Below are positions 1-7,790 of a stretch of 64,000 nt of DNA, in pieces. The notes under the pieces were generated by a model that saw only the letters and a list, made by a program, of their open reading frames with translations, was not told the origin of the DNA and made no database searches. Both the position numbers and the translations under genes were made by a program. The stretch spans positions 5,304 to 69,303 of the forward strand of contig NZ_FZPH01000004.1 of NCBI RefSeq assembly GCF_900188485.1. The letters are read 5' to 3'. The first letter of the stretch is position 1. Each line of letters begins with the position of its first letter. This DNA is from Asanoa hainanensis. GTDB taxonomy: Bacteria > Actinomycetota > Actinomycetes > Mycobacteriales > Micromonosporaceae.

Positions 1-90
1 CGCACTCCCGGCGTTGCCGCAAGCCCAGCGATGTCGCACTCCCGGCGTTGCCGCAACCCCGCAGTGCCGCAACCCCCGCCGTTGCCGCAA
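1..90. repeat. short direct repeats around a GTTGCCGCAA core
   Basis: A 22-bp unit beginning CGCACTCCCGG and ending in GTTGCCGCAA occurs at 1-22 and again, identical, at 35-56. Shorter relatives ending in GCCGCAA follow at about 64-74 and 81-90. The array is cut by the window edge, so its full size is unknown. It lies just downstream of the stop of the minus-strand gene at 113. Reading frames through it are low-complexity Arg/Pro-rich translations and I do not regard them as genes. Confidence 0.6.
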
Positions 91-112
91 CGCGGCCTTG
101 CCTCAGCCGCGG

Positions 113-439
113 CTAGATCGGGCGCAGGCGGAGGAGGTCCGAGGTGACCTCGACGATCTCGTAGCCGGTAGGGGCGCCCGCGGATCGGGCGCCAGGCGGA
201 TACGCCAGGGCGATCCGGCCCGCCGCCGGCAGGGTCCAGCGGCCGACCGACGCCACCGGGGCGTCGGTCGGGCCGGGGCGCAGGTCGGCGAACGTGCCAT
301 CCGAGCGGAACTCGATGCCGTCGCGCCCGCGGGCCGGCGGCAAGGGCTGGTCGGCCGGGCGGTAGACGCGTACGCCGGCCGCGTCTTCCTCCCGCACGTG
401 CACCCACCGCCGGAACAGGGCCGCGGGCGGTGCCGTCAC
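113..439 (-). CDS. small uncharacterised protein downstream of M43-type protease
   Basis: This 108-residue protein starts at a GTG that overlaps the stop codon of the metalloprotease by 4 bp (GTGA), so the two are almost certainly translated together. It has no signal peptide, membrane segment or cysteine. The sequence alternates short hydrophobic strands with polar turns: an N-terminal FRRWVHVREED stretch, a central RGRDGIEF and a C-terminal YEIVEVTSDLLRLRP. That pattern suggests a small all-beta fold of lipocalin-like type. I do not recognise a named family. Being coupled to a peptidase, it could be an inhibitor, chaperone or substrate-binding partner, but that is a guess from position only. 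Confidence 0.65.
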   Translation of the reverse strand: MTAPPAALFRRWVHVREEDAAGVRVYRPADQPLPPARGRDGIEFRSDGTFADLRPGPTDAPVASVGRWTLPAAGRIALAYPPGARSAGAPTGYEIVEVTSDLLRLRPI

Positions 440-1344
440 GACGTGGCCGCCGCCGCCAGCAGGCCCGAGCGCGGGCCGCGCAGCGCGGCCGCCATCCGGG
501 CCGCCTGGCCCAGCGTGAACATGACCATGGCCGCGTCGTCGGTGTAGTCCATGTAGTTGACGAACATGTCGCCGTGCGGGGCGTTGTTGCAGGACACCTT
601 CGGGTACGTCGGTCGACCGTAGTTGGGGCCCGCCTGGTTGGGGGTGTCGGCCACGAAGTCGTCGCCGCCGCAGCCGTCGCCGTCGTCGCCCCAGATGTGG
701 CGCAGGTTGAGCCAGTGGCCGACCTCGTGCGTCAGCGTGCGGCCGAGGTCGAACGGCGCCGTCGCGGTGCCCGACGAGCCGAACGCCGTGTGGGTGACCA
801 CCACGCCGTCGGTCTCCGGCGGGCCGCCCGGGAACTGGGCGTAGCCGAGCAGGCCGCCGCCGAGCTGGCAGACCCAGAGGTTGAGGTGGGTGTCGGTCGA
901 CACGGGGTCGACGCCGCCGGTGCGCGCCGACTTGACGCCGTCGTCGGTGTCGAAGGTCGCCACGTCGGTGCGGGTGCGGGTCACGTCGGCCAGCACGAAC
1001 TCGATGTCGGCGTCGGCGGCCAGCGGCACCCAGACCGGTGGCAGCACCGACAGGTCGGCGTTGCGCTTGCGGAAGTCGCGGTTGAGCGCCTCCAGCTGCG
1101 TCGCGATCTGGTCGTCGCCGATGTTCTGCGCGGCCTGTGACCAGACCACGTGCACGACGGTCGGGATGGTCACCAGGCCCAGCGGCGGCGGCTCCTCGCG
1201 GGCGGCGCCGAAGGTGAAGGTCTCGATCTCCTCGCGGGCCCGGGCGTAGCCGGGGTCGCTGTCCAGCAGCCGGCGGTGCACCGGCATCGTGCCGCACCAG
1301 TCCCGCGCCGCGCCGGGCGCGAGCCGCCCTCCGTCGAATGCCAT
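436..1344 (-). CDS. M43-type (pappalysin/cytophagalysin-like) zinc metalloprotease
   Basis: The 302-residue product carries the extended metzincin zinc site HEVGHWLNLRH at residues 206-216 and a Met-turn NYMDY at 263-267, with several cysteines (C226, C252) nearby. This is the arrangement of peptidase family M43. The N-terminal part contains the family-typical CGTMPVHRRLL segment (about 17-27) and a PTVVHVVW strand (about 61-68). The start at 1344 was chosen because MAFDGG follows a GGGAG Shine-Dalgarno; an ATG 11 codons upstream is possible. I see no signal peptide from either start. That is unusual because the family is normally secreted, so export could be by another route or the true start may be missed. 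It is divergent from the PP2C gene and is followed by a coupled small gene. Confidence 0.85.
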   Translation of the reverse strand: MAFDGGRLAPGAARDWCGTMPVHRRLLDSDPGYARAREEIETFTFGAAREEPPPLGLVTIPTVVHVVWSQAAQNIGDDQIATQLEALNRDFRKRNADLSVLPPVWVPLAADADIEFVLADVTRTRTDVATFDTDDGVKSARTGGVDPVSTDTHLNLWVCQLGGGLLGYAQFPGGPPETDGVVVTHTAFGSSGTATAPFDLGRTLTHEVGHWLNLRHIWGDDGDGCGGDDFVADTPNQAGPNYGRPTYPKVSCNNAPHGDMFVNYMDYTDDAAMVMFTLGQAARMAAALRGPRSGLLAAAATS

Positions 1345-1491
1345 CGCGCCATTCTCCCGGCCTTCGCCGCCGCGCACTATCTGATCTTGGACTCTTCGCG
1401 GTACCTCCGGATGGCCGGACGGTGCGAACCGGATGGCCGAGAAGGTGATCTACTAGAGACAACCGGCGCACATCCTGGCATCCTGCCTGCC

Positions 1492-2220
1492 ATGACGCTT
1501 CTGCTGCGGTCCGTCGCACTCACCGACCGCGGCCTGGTCCGGCGAGCCAACCAGGACGCGGTGTACGCGGGCGCCCGGTTGCTCGCCGTCGCCGACGGGA
1601 TGGGCGGCATGGCCGCCGGCGACCTCGCGAGCGCCATCACCATCGAGGCGGTGGTGGCCGCCGACACCGACCACCCGGCCGCCGAGCTCGTCGACGCGAT
1701 GCGCGACGTGATCGACGCCGCCGGCGACCGGATCCGGGCCGCGGTGGCCGAGGACCCGACCCGGGACGGCATGGGTACGACGCTGACCGCGCTGCTGTTC
1801 GCGCCCGACAACAGCGCCGTGGCGCTGGCCCACGTCGGCGACTCGCGGGCCTACCTGCACCGCGACGGACACACCCAGCAGATGACCAAGGACGACACGT
1901 TCGTCCAGATGCTGGTCGACGAGGGCGTGATCACCCCGGACGAGGCGCACGTGCACCCGCGCCGCGCGGTGGTCACCCAGGCGCTCCAGGGCGACCCGGT
2001 GCAGCCGGCCTTCACGACGCTCAAGCCGCTCACGGGCGACCGCTGGCTGCTGTGCAGCGACGGGCTGTCCAATGTGGTGCGCGAGGATACGATCTCGGAC
2101 GTGCTCCGCACCCACCCGGAGCGTGCCGCCTGCGCGGCCCGGCTGATCGACCTGGCCCGGCGGGCCGGCGGCCCCGACAACATCACGGTGATCGTCGCCG
2201 ATCTGGAGGAGACACCATGA
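1492..2220 (+). CDS. stand-alone PP2C-family Ser/Thr protein phosphatase
   Basis: The 242-residue product has the full PPM/PP2C motif series: RRANQD near the N-terminus (about 18-22), ADGMGG at 34-39, HVGDSRAY in the middle, LCSDGLSN and GGPDNITV near the C-terminus. The aspartates that hold the two metal ions are all present. The length equals a bare catalytic domain, without the membrane anchor of PstP-type enzymes. It should dephosphorylate Ser/Thr-phosphorylated proteins in the cytoplasm. Its stop overlaps the ATG of the next gene (ATGA), so it is co-translated with a polytopic membrane protein. No kinase gene is next to it. Longer in-frame starts upstream give a low-complexity extension and were rejected. 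Confidence 0.93.
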   Translation: MTLLLRSVALTDRGLVRRANQDAVYAGARLLAVADGMGGMAAGDLASAITIEAVVAADTDHPAAELVDAMRDVIDAAGDRIRAAVAEDPTRDGMGTTLTALLFAPDNSAVALAHVGDSRAYLHRDGHTQQMTKDDTFVQMLVDEGVITPDEAHVHPRRAVVTQALQGDPVQPAFTTLKPLTGDRWLLCSDGLSNVVREDTISDVLRTHPERAACAARLIDLARRAGGPDNITVIVADLEETP

Positions 2221-3518
2221 TCCGCCGCGTACTGGTGACCCTGGCCGCCTTCGCGGTCGGCATGGTCGCGCTCGGGCCGGCCGGCGAGGTCCTGTTCTAC
2301 GGCCTGGAGAGCTTCCCTGCCGAAGCCGACGCCAAAGGCGTGATGCGGGTCGTCTCCGCCACGGGCGCGGTCGTGTTGCTCCTCGTCGGCGCCGCAGCGG
2401 CCGCGCAGGTCCGGGGCCGGGCGCGCGGCTGGCCGCTGGTCGCGGCCGGGCTGCTGGTGGGCGGGCTGCTCGCCACCTACGCCCCGCTGGACGCCGCATC
2501 TGCCCTGGGCGAGCTGCACCCACTGGTCCGGCTGGTCGCCGCGCTGGTCGGCGGCGTCGTGCTCGGCGCGGCCATCGTCGCGGTGCTGCCAGCCGACCCG
2601 GCCGGCGGCGACCCCTGGCCGATCGCCGCGTTCACCGCCGGGGCGCTGGTGGGCCTGCCGTTGGCCCCGGACCTCCTGCCCAGCCTTCCCGAGCTGCGCC
2701 GGCTGGACTGGGCCGACGTCGCCGCGCTGGTGCTCGCTGTCGTGGCGGCGATCGTGGTCCGGTCGGCCGAGGGTGGCCGGATGCCGGGTCTCGCGGCGGT
2801 GAGCCGGATCGCCCTGCTCGGCGCGCTCGCCGGCGCCGCCTTCCACATGCAGTACGTCGACCGCGCCATGGACGGGGCGCCGTCGGCGGTGGCCGTCCTC
2901 GTGCTGCTGCTCACGCTCGCCGTCTGGGTCGCGCTGACCTGGTGGCTCGTCGGGTGGAGCGGCCGGGTGGCCGGCGCGGAGGCGGCCCGCTTCGCGCTGA
3001 CCTGCGCCGGCGCCACGGGTGCGATGTTCGTGGCCAGCGGCCGCAACCTCAACGTGGTCTGGGCGCACGACCTGGTGCCGCTGCTCGGCATCGCGGCCGC
3101 CGTTGCCGGCGTGCTGCTGGCGCGGCACCTCCCGGCGGTGCCCTGGGACGCGGCCGGGCTGGCCGCGGTCGCGGTGGCCGCACTGCTCATCGCCACGGCG
3201 CAGACCGAGATCGTCGCGCTCGCCATCGTGGGCCTGGCGGTTGCCGCCTTCGCACTCGGCGCGGCCCTGGCCCGCACCTCCTCCGCCGGCGCGCTGTGCG
3301 GGCTGGTCACGCTGGTGCTGACCGTGCCGGTCCTGTTCAGCCTCCTGAGCCAGCTCGGGTGGCTGGTCGCCGACCCGCGGGCCGAGACGACACCCGCGCG
3401 TTTCCAGCTAGCCGTCCTGTACGCGCCGATGTGGCTCGTCGGCCTCGCGACCGCGGCACTGCTGGTCTGGCGCGCCCGGCCGGCGCGCTCCGCCCCGACG
3501 CCGCTAGCGGTCGGCTGA
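2217..3518 (+). CDS. polytopic membrane protein coupled to PP2C phosphatase
   Basis: The 433-residue protein is made almost entirely of hydrophobic segments; I count roughly 11-12, starting with the N-terminal RVLVTLAAFAVGMVALG. Charged residues sit in short loops only, and I see no catalytic or transport motif. The start ATG overlaps the stop of the phosphatase gene, the strongest contextual clue. The protein may be the membrane partner or a target that the phosphatase acts on. No family is recognised. The 3' end overlaps the convergent MFS gene by 15 bp, so the two transcripts run into each other without room for a terminator. Confidence 0.85.
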   Translation: MIRRVLVTLAAFAVGMVALGPAGEVLFYGLESFPAEADAKGVMRVVSATGAVVLLLVGAAAAAQVRGRARGWPLVAAGLLVGGLLATYAPLDAASALGELHPLVRLVAALVGGVVLGAAIVAVLPADPAGGDPWPIAAFTAGALVGLPLAPDLLPSLPELRRLDWADVAALVLAVVAAIVVRSAEGGRMPGLAAVSRIALLGALAGAAFHMQYVDRAMDGAPSAVAVLVLLLTLAVWVALTWWLVGWSGRVAGAEAARFALTCAGATGAMFVASGRNLNVVWAHDLVPLLGIAAAVAGVLLARHLPAVPWDAAGLAAVAVAALLIATAQTEIVALAIVGLAVAAFALGAALARTSSAGALCGLVTLVLTVPVLFSLLSQLGWLVADPRAETTPARFQLAVLYAPMWLVGLATAALLVWRARPARSAPTPLAVG

Positions 3519-5096
3519 CGCGTACGCGCGGAGCAGCTCCTGCTCCTTCTCCTGCTTGGGGAACGCGAAGAACACCAGCAGCGCGCCGATCGCGATCGCG
3601 CCGATGCCGGCGGCGTAGGTCCACCGGTCGCCGTCCAGGAACGCCGACCGGGCGGCGCCGACGATCTGCTCCGCGTACGCCGGATAGCGCTGCGCGGTGT
3701 CGACGGCGCTGGCGAACGAGTTCTCGAGCTCGGTCTGGGTCGCGTCGATCTCCGGCTGCAGGGCGGCCGGAGCGCCGGCCAGCTCGCGGGCGAACGCGGC
3801 CGAGTAGCCGGCGGTGAGCAGCGCGCCGAACACCGACTGGAGCACCGCCCCGCCGAGGTCGCGCTGGAGGTCGGCGGTGCCGGAGGCCATGCCCGCCCGG
3901 CGCACCGGCACGGAGCTCGTCAGCGCGTGCGACGCGGGCGTGCCGGCCAGCCCGACGCCGATGCCGATCAGCCCGTACGCCAGCGCGACCCGCCAGAACG
4001 CGATGTCCTCCTTCCAGAGCAGCAGCATCGCGACGAAGCCGAGCAGGCAGAACACGTAGCCGAGCAGCAGGGTCACCCGGGAGCCCCGGCGCCGGACCAG
4101 CACCGCCGACCGGGGCGCGACCAGCACCATCAGCGCGGCGGCCGGCAGGATCGACAGGCCGGCCTTGAGCGTCGAGTAGCCGAGCACGTTCTGCAGGAAC
4201 TGCTGGCCCACGAACATCGCGCCCATCAGCGAGCCGAACACGATGATCCCGGCGCAGGCCGCGACCCAGAACAGCCGCCGCCCGGCGTAGTGCAGGTCGT
4301 AGAGCGGGTTGGCGGCCGCGCGCTGGCGCAGCACGAACAGCACCGCGGCGACCACCGCGATCACGCCCAGGACGATCGCGCGCAGCCCGGCCCCGGGCAC
4401 CGCGGCGTCGTTGATCGAGAGCACCAGCGCGCCGACCAGCAGGATGGACAGCACGCCGCCGAGGTTGTCGACCCGCCCGCCGCCCTCGTTGACGTGTCCG
4501 GGCACCAGCACGGCGGCCAGCACCAGCGCGACCGCGGCCAGCGGCAGGGTGACCAGGAAGACCGCACCCCACCAGAAGGCCTCGAGGACCGCGCCGGCGA
4601 TGGTCGGGCCCAGCGCCGCGACCGCGCCGCCCACGCCGGACCAGAGAGCGATGGCCTTCGTCCGCGCCGGGCCCGACCAGAGCGCGGTGATCAGGGCGAG
4701 CGTCGTCGGGTACGCCATGCCGGCGGACACCCCGCCGAGGATCCGGGCCACGATCAGCACGATGTCGGACGGCGACCACGCGGCCAGCACACTGATCGGC
4801 ATCGCCAGCGTCACGCCGATCAGCAACATCATCTTGCGGCCGTGCCGGTCGCCGAGCGCGCCGAGGTAGAGGACCGACGCGGCGAGCCCCAGCGAGTAGC
4901 CGATCGCGATCAGGTCGAGCCGGGTCTGCGACGAGTCGAACGCCCGGCCGATGTCGGGCAGCGCGACGTTGGCCACCGAGAGGTTGAGGTTGGCCACCGA
5001 GGCCACCAGGATCAGCGCGGACAGCACCAGGCCCGCCCGAGCCGGCGCGGACGGCGTGTCGCGCTCGCCGGTCCGGACAGAGGGTGCGGACGTCAC
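3504..5096 (-). CDS. MFS drug exporter, DHA2 (EmrB/QacA) type
   Basis: This 530-residue protein has about 14 hydrophobic segments, the number typical of the DHA2 proton antiporter family. The first helix contains NLNLSVANVALPDI, a motif-D1-like stretch found at this place in EmrB/QacA exporters. The motif A loop LGDRHGRKMMLL follows helix 2, and a motif C-like glycine/proline-rich helix is present. A soluble loop of about 60 residues (ELAGAPAALQPEIDATQTEL) sits near the last helices, as usual. It should export lipophilic compounds using the proton gradient. The GTG start at 5096 is preceded by a TAGGAT hexamer 7 nt upstream and no Shine-Dalgarno, suggesting a leaderless message. No dedicated regulator is adjacent. 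Confidence 0.9.
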   Translation of the reverse strand: MTSAPSVRTGERDTPSAPARAGLVLSALILVASVANLNLSVANVALPDIGRAFDSSQTRLDLIAIGYSLGLAASVLYLGALGDRHGRKMMLLIGVTLAMPISVLAAWSPSDIVLIVARILGGVSAGMAYPTTLALITALWSGPARTKAIALWSGVGGAVAALGPTIAGAVLEAFWWGAVFLVTLPLAAVALVLAAVLVPGHVNEGGGRVDNLGGVLSILLVGALVLSINDAAVPGAGLRAIVLGVIAVVAAVLFVLRQRAAANPLYDLHYAGRRLFWVAACAGIIVFGSLMGAMFVGQQFLQNVLGYSTLKAGLSILPAAALMVLVAPRSAVLVRRRGSRVTLLLGYVFCLLGFVAMLLLWKEDIAFWRVALAYGLIGIGVGLAGTPASHALTSSVPVRRAGMASGTADLQRDLGGAVLQSVFGALLTAGYSAAFARELAGAPAALQPEIDATQTELENSFASAVDTAQRYPAYAEQIVGAARSAFLDGDRWTYAAGIGAIAIGALLVFFAFPKQEKEQELLRAYASADR

Positions 5097-5103
5097 CGGC
5101 GTG

Positions 5104-5109
5104 ATCCTA
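5104..5109 (-). promoter_or_regulatory. -10 element for leaderless MFS gene
   Basis: On the minus strand TAGGAT ends 7 nt before the GTG at 5096. There is no Shine-Dalgarno between them, so transcription would begin at or next to the start codon. I find no convincing -35 at 17-19 bp. Confidence 0.5.
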
Positions 5110-5210
5110 ATCTGGACATTTAACCCATACGGTCGATTTGCCGTTTTGCGCCCGGACCCGTCGTAGGTTTGAAGGTGAGTGTCCCCCTCGTCCCGGCAAG
5201 GAGGCTCGTG

Positions 5211-5816
5211 ATGTTCGTCCAGATCATCCAGGGTCACGTGCGCGACCCCGGGCAGGTGAGAGCGGCCCTCGACGAGTGGGTGAAGTACCTGTCGCCCGGC
5301 GCCCAGGGCTGGATCCACTCGACTGGTGGCGTGACCGAGGAGAACGAGTTCATCGGCCTCGCCTGCTTCACCGATCTCAACTCGGCCCAGCGCAACAGCG
5401 AGCGGCCCGAACAGGACCAGTGGTGGCAGCGCACGTCGAAGCTCTTCGACGGCGAGGTCCAGTTCCACGACGCCGACGACGCGGTCGCCGACTACCCCGG
5501 CGATCCGAGCAAGGCCGGCTTCGTGCAGATCGTGCAGGGCCAGGGCAGCGACCGCGACCGGGCGCTGACGCTGCTGCTCGGCGACTCCGAGGAGTGGTCC
5601 AAGTTCCGGCCCGAAGTGCTCGGCACCATCGGCTGCTCGTACGGCGACGGCGAGTACACGATGGCCGTCTACTTCACCAACGAGAACGACGCGCGCGCCG
5701 GTGAGCGGAAGCCGCTTCCGCCCAAACTGGCCGAGGAGATGGCCGAGGTGCGGCGGCTCCAGGTCCGCGAGACCCGGTACTACGACCTGCGCACGCCCTG
5801 GATCGACGAGCCGTGA
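5211..5816 (+). CDS. duplicated dimeric alpha-beta barrel (ABM-like) protein
   Basis: The 201-residue protein starts at an ATG 6 nt after a strong AAGGAGG. It consists of two similar halves. MFVQIIQGHVRDPGQVRAAL opens the first, and GFVQIVQGQGSDRDRALTLL opens the second at about residue 103. Each is followed by a tryptophan-bearing segment (GWIHSTGGV, IGCSYGDGEY) and a phenylalanine-rich strand (FIGLACFTD, TMAVYFTN). This internal repeat matches the ferredoxin-like alpha-beta barrel of antibiotic-biosynthesis-monooxygenase-like proteins, here as a fused pseudo-dimer. No catalytic residue can be assigned. The stop overlaps the GTG of the DUF2252 gene, so the two are co-translated. Confidence 0.8.
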   Translation: MFVQIIQGHVRDPGQVRAALDEWVKYLSPGAQGWIHSTGGVTEENEFIGLACFTDLNSAQRNSERPEQDQWWQRTSKLFDGEVQFHDADDAVADYPGDPSKAGFVQIVQGQGSDRDRALTLLLGDSEEWSKFRPEVLGTIGCSYGDGEYTMAVYFTNENDARAGERKPLPPKLAEEMAEVRRLQVRETRYYDLRTPWIDEP

Positions 5817-7216
5817 GCGCCGCCGGCAACGGTCACGCCCACGCGGGGCGAGCCGAACGGATCGCCGCCGGTCGCGCGGTCCGCAACGAGGTGCCGCTGG
5901 ACGCGCACGCCGCGACCGGTGTCGAGAGCGGGCGCGACCCGATCGGGCTGCTGATGGGCCAGGCCGCGTCGCGTGTGCCCGAGCTCGTGCCGGTCCGGCA
6001 CGCGCGGATGGCGGTCTCGCCGTTCACCTACTTCCGCGGCGCCGCCCTGCCGATGGCCGCGGACCTGGCCGAGGGACCGCGTTCGGGCCTGGACGTGCAG
6101 CTCTGCGGTGACGCCCACCTGTCGAACTTCGGTGCGTTCGCGTCGCCCGAGCGGCGGCTGGTCTTCGACTGCAACGACTTCGACGAGACGCTGCCGGGCC
6201 CGTTCGAGTGGGACGTCAAGCGCCTGGCCGCCAGCCTCACGGTGGCCGCGCGGGACAACGGCTTCAAGCGCAAGGCGCGCAAGGACATCGTCCGGTCCGG
6301 GGTCGAGGCGTACCGGAAGAACATCCGGACCTTCGCCGAGCAGGGCCGCATGGCGGTCTGGTACGCGCACCTCGACGTCGAGTCGACCATCGCGCGGTTC
6401 CGCGACCAGATCCGGCCGAAGGCGTACAGCGAGGCGACCTCCGTGCTGGCCAAGGCGCGGGGCAAGGACAGCCGGCAGGCGCTGGGCAAGCTCACCGAGG
6501 TGGTCGACGGCCGCCGGCGGATCATCAGCCAGCCGCCGACCATCGTCCCGATCGAGGAGGTCTTCAGCGGGCTGGAGGCCGACGTCATCTACCAGCTGAT
6601 CGGTGGCGTGATCGAGTCGTACCAGCGCAGCCTGCCGACCGACCGCCGGCACCTGCTGGGCGAGTTCGACCTGGTCCAGGTCGCCCGCAAGGTCGTCGGC
6701 GTCGGCAGTGTCGGCACCCGCGCCTGGATCGTGCTGCTGGAGACCGGCGAGGGCGAGCCGCTGTTCCTCCAGGCCAAGGAGGCGCAGAAGTCCGTGCTCG
6801 CGCGGTACGCCGGTGCCAGCCGCTACCGCAACCAGGGCGAGCGGGTGGTCGCGGGCCAGCACCTGATGCAGGCCCTCAGCGACATCTTCCTGGGTTGGAC
6901 CAAGGCCCAGGCCCCGGACGGCACGACGCGGGACTTCTACGTCCGCCAGCTACGCGACTGGAAGTTCTCGGCGCCGATCGAGCGGATGCGCGCCGAGGGC
7001 ATGGCGTTGTACGCGCGGATGTGCGGCTGGACGCTGGCCCGGGCCCACGCCCGGTCGGGCGACCCGATCGCGATCGGTGCCTACCTGGGCGGCTCCGACC
7101 GCTTCGACAAGGCGATCGTGGCGTACGCGGAGGACTACGCGGACCAGAACGAGCAGGACTACGTGGCCTTCCGCGACCACGTCAAGGACCAACTGGTCGG
7201 CGTAAGCCCGAACTGA
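5813..7216 (+). CDS. DUF2252 family protein
   Basis: The 467-residue protein matches the DUF2252 family in length and in its characteristic segments: FTYFRGAALPMAADLA (about 64-79), LCGDAHLSNFGAFASPERRL (about 99-118), FDCNDFDETLPGPFEWDVKR (about 120-139) and QLRDWKFSAPIERM near residue 380. The GDAHLSNFG and FDCNDFDE pair resembles the catalytic loop (HxDxxxxN) and metal-binding aspartate of aminoglycoside-phosphotransferase-like kinases. This suggests a kinase-like fold with an unknown substrate. It is translationally coupled (GTGA) to the alpha-beta barrel protein upstream and overlaps the convergent membrane gene by 35 bp. Function is not established for the family. Confidence 0.9.
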   Translation: MSAAGNGHAHAGRAERIAAGRAVRNEVPLDAHAATGVESGRDPIGLLMGQAASRVPELVPVRHARMAVSPFTYFRGAALPMAADLAEGPRSGLDVQLCGDAHLSNFGAFASPERRLVFDCNDFDETLPGPFEWDVKRLAASLTVAARDNGFKRKARKDIVRSGVEAYRKNIRTFAEQGRMAVWYAHLDVESTIARFRDQIRPKAYSEATSVLAKARGKDSRQALGKLTEVVDGRRRIISQPPTIVPIEEVFSGLEADVIYQLIGGVIESYQRSLPTDRRHLLGEFDLVQVARKVVGVGSVGTRAWIVLLETGEGEPLFLQAKEAQKSVLARYAGASRYRNQGERVVAGQHLMQALSDIFLGWTKAQAPDGTTRDFYVRQLRDWKFSAPIERMRAEGMALYARMCGWTLARAHARSGDPIAIGAYLGGSDRFDKAIVAYAEDYADQNEQDYVAFRDHVKDQLVGVSPN

Positions 7217-7721
7217 GGGGGAACAGCCCGGCGAGGATGACGACCGAGGCGAACGGCAGCAGGTCGAGGTTGACGACGATCAGCATGAAGCCGAACAGCA
7301 TGACCAGCGGGCTCCAGATCGGCAGGCGCCGGGCCGCGACGAGCTGACCGAGCAGGGTCAGCATGCCGACCTGGAACAGCGCCGGCAAAGCGACCAGGGC
7401 CCAGTCGGGCAGCCCGATCGGGATCGCCGGCACCAGGTCGGTCAGCGTCACCCAGAGAAACGCGGCGGCACCGACCAGGGCGGCGGCCAGCGCACCGTCG
7501 CGCAGGTGCCGCTGCCAGCGCTCGGGCACCGGCACGACCCGGTGCAGGCTGACCGCGAGCACGGCGAACAGCACGAACGCGAAGAAGAACGTGGTGTGCC
7601 CGAGGTCCCAGGCGATCCCGTTGCCCCGGTCACCGTCGAGCCCGTCGACGTACCGGTTGATCCCGTAGAACAGCATGAGCAACGGCGCCGCGAGGGCGGT
7701 GAGCCTGGTTGTGGTGGTCAT
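7182..7721 (-). CDS. small integral membrane protein, unknown
   Basis: This 179-residue protein has five to six hydrophobic segments: an N-terminal ALAAPLLMLFYGINRYVDG, then TTFFFAFVLFAVLAVSL, LAAALVGAAAFLWVTL, ALVALPALFQVGMLTLL, IWSPLVMLFGFMLIVV and FASVVILAGLFPLSSG. Motifs for a known transporter or enzyme are absent. It ends inside the DUF2252 gene on the other strand. About 70 bp separate its start from the end of the Nramp gene upstream on the same strand, so they may share a transcript. No function is proposed. Confidence 0.75.
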   Translation of the reverse strand: MTTTTRLTALAAPLLMLFYGINRYVDGLDGDRGNGIAWDLGHTTFFFAFVLFAVLAVSLHRVVPVPERWQRHLRDGALAAALVGAAAFLWVTLTDLVPAIPIGLPDWALVALPALFQVGMLTLLGQLVAARRLPIWSPLVMLFGFMLIVVNLDLLPFASVVILAGLFPLSSGLRRPVGP

Positions 7722-7790
7722 GACCGAACACTTCCAAGCTCGCCGCCCTAGACGACATCGGGAAGATCCCCCGCGGCGCCCGTAGGGAGA

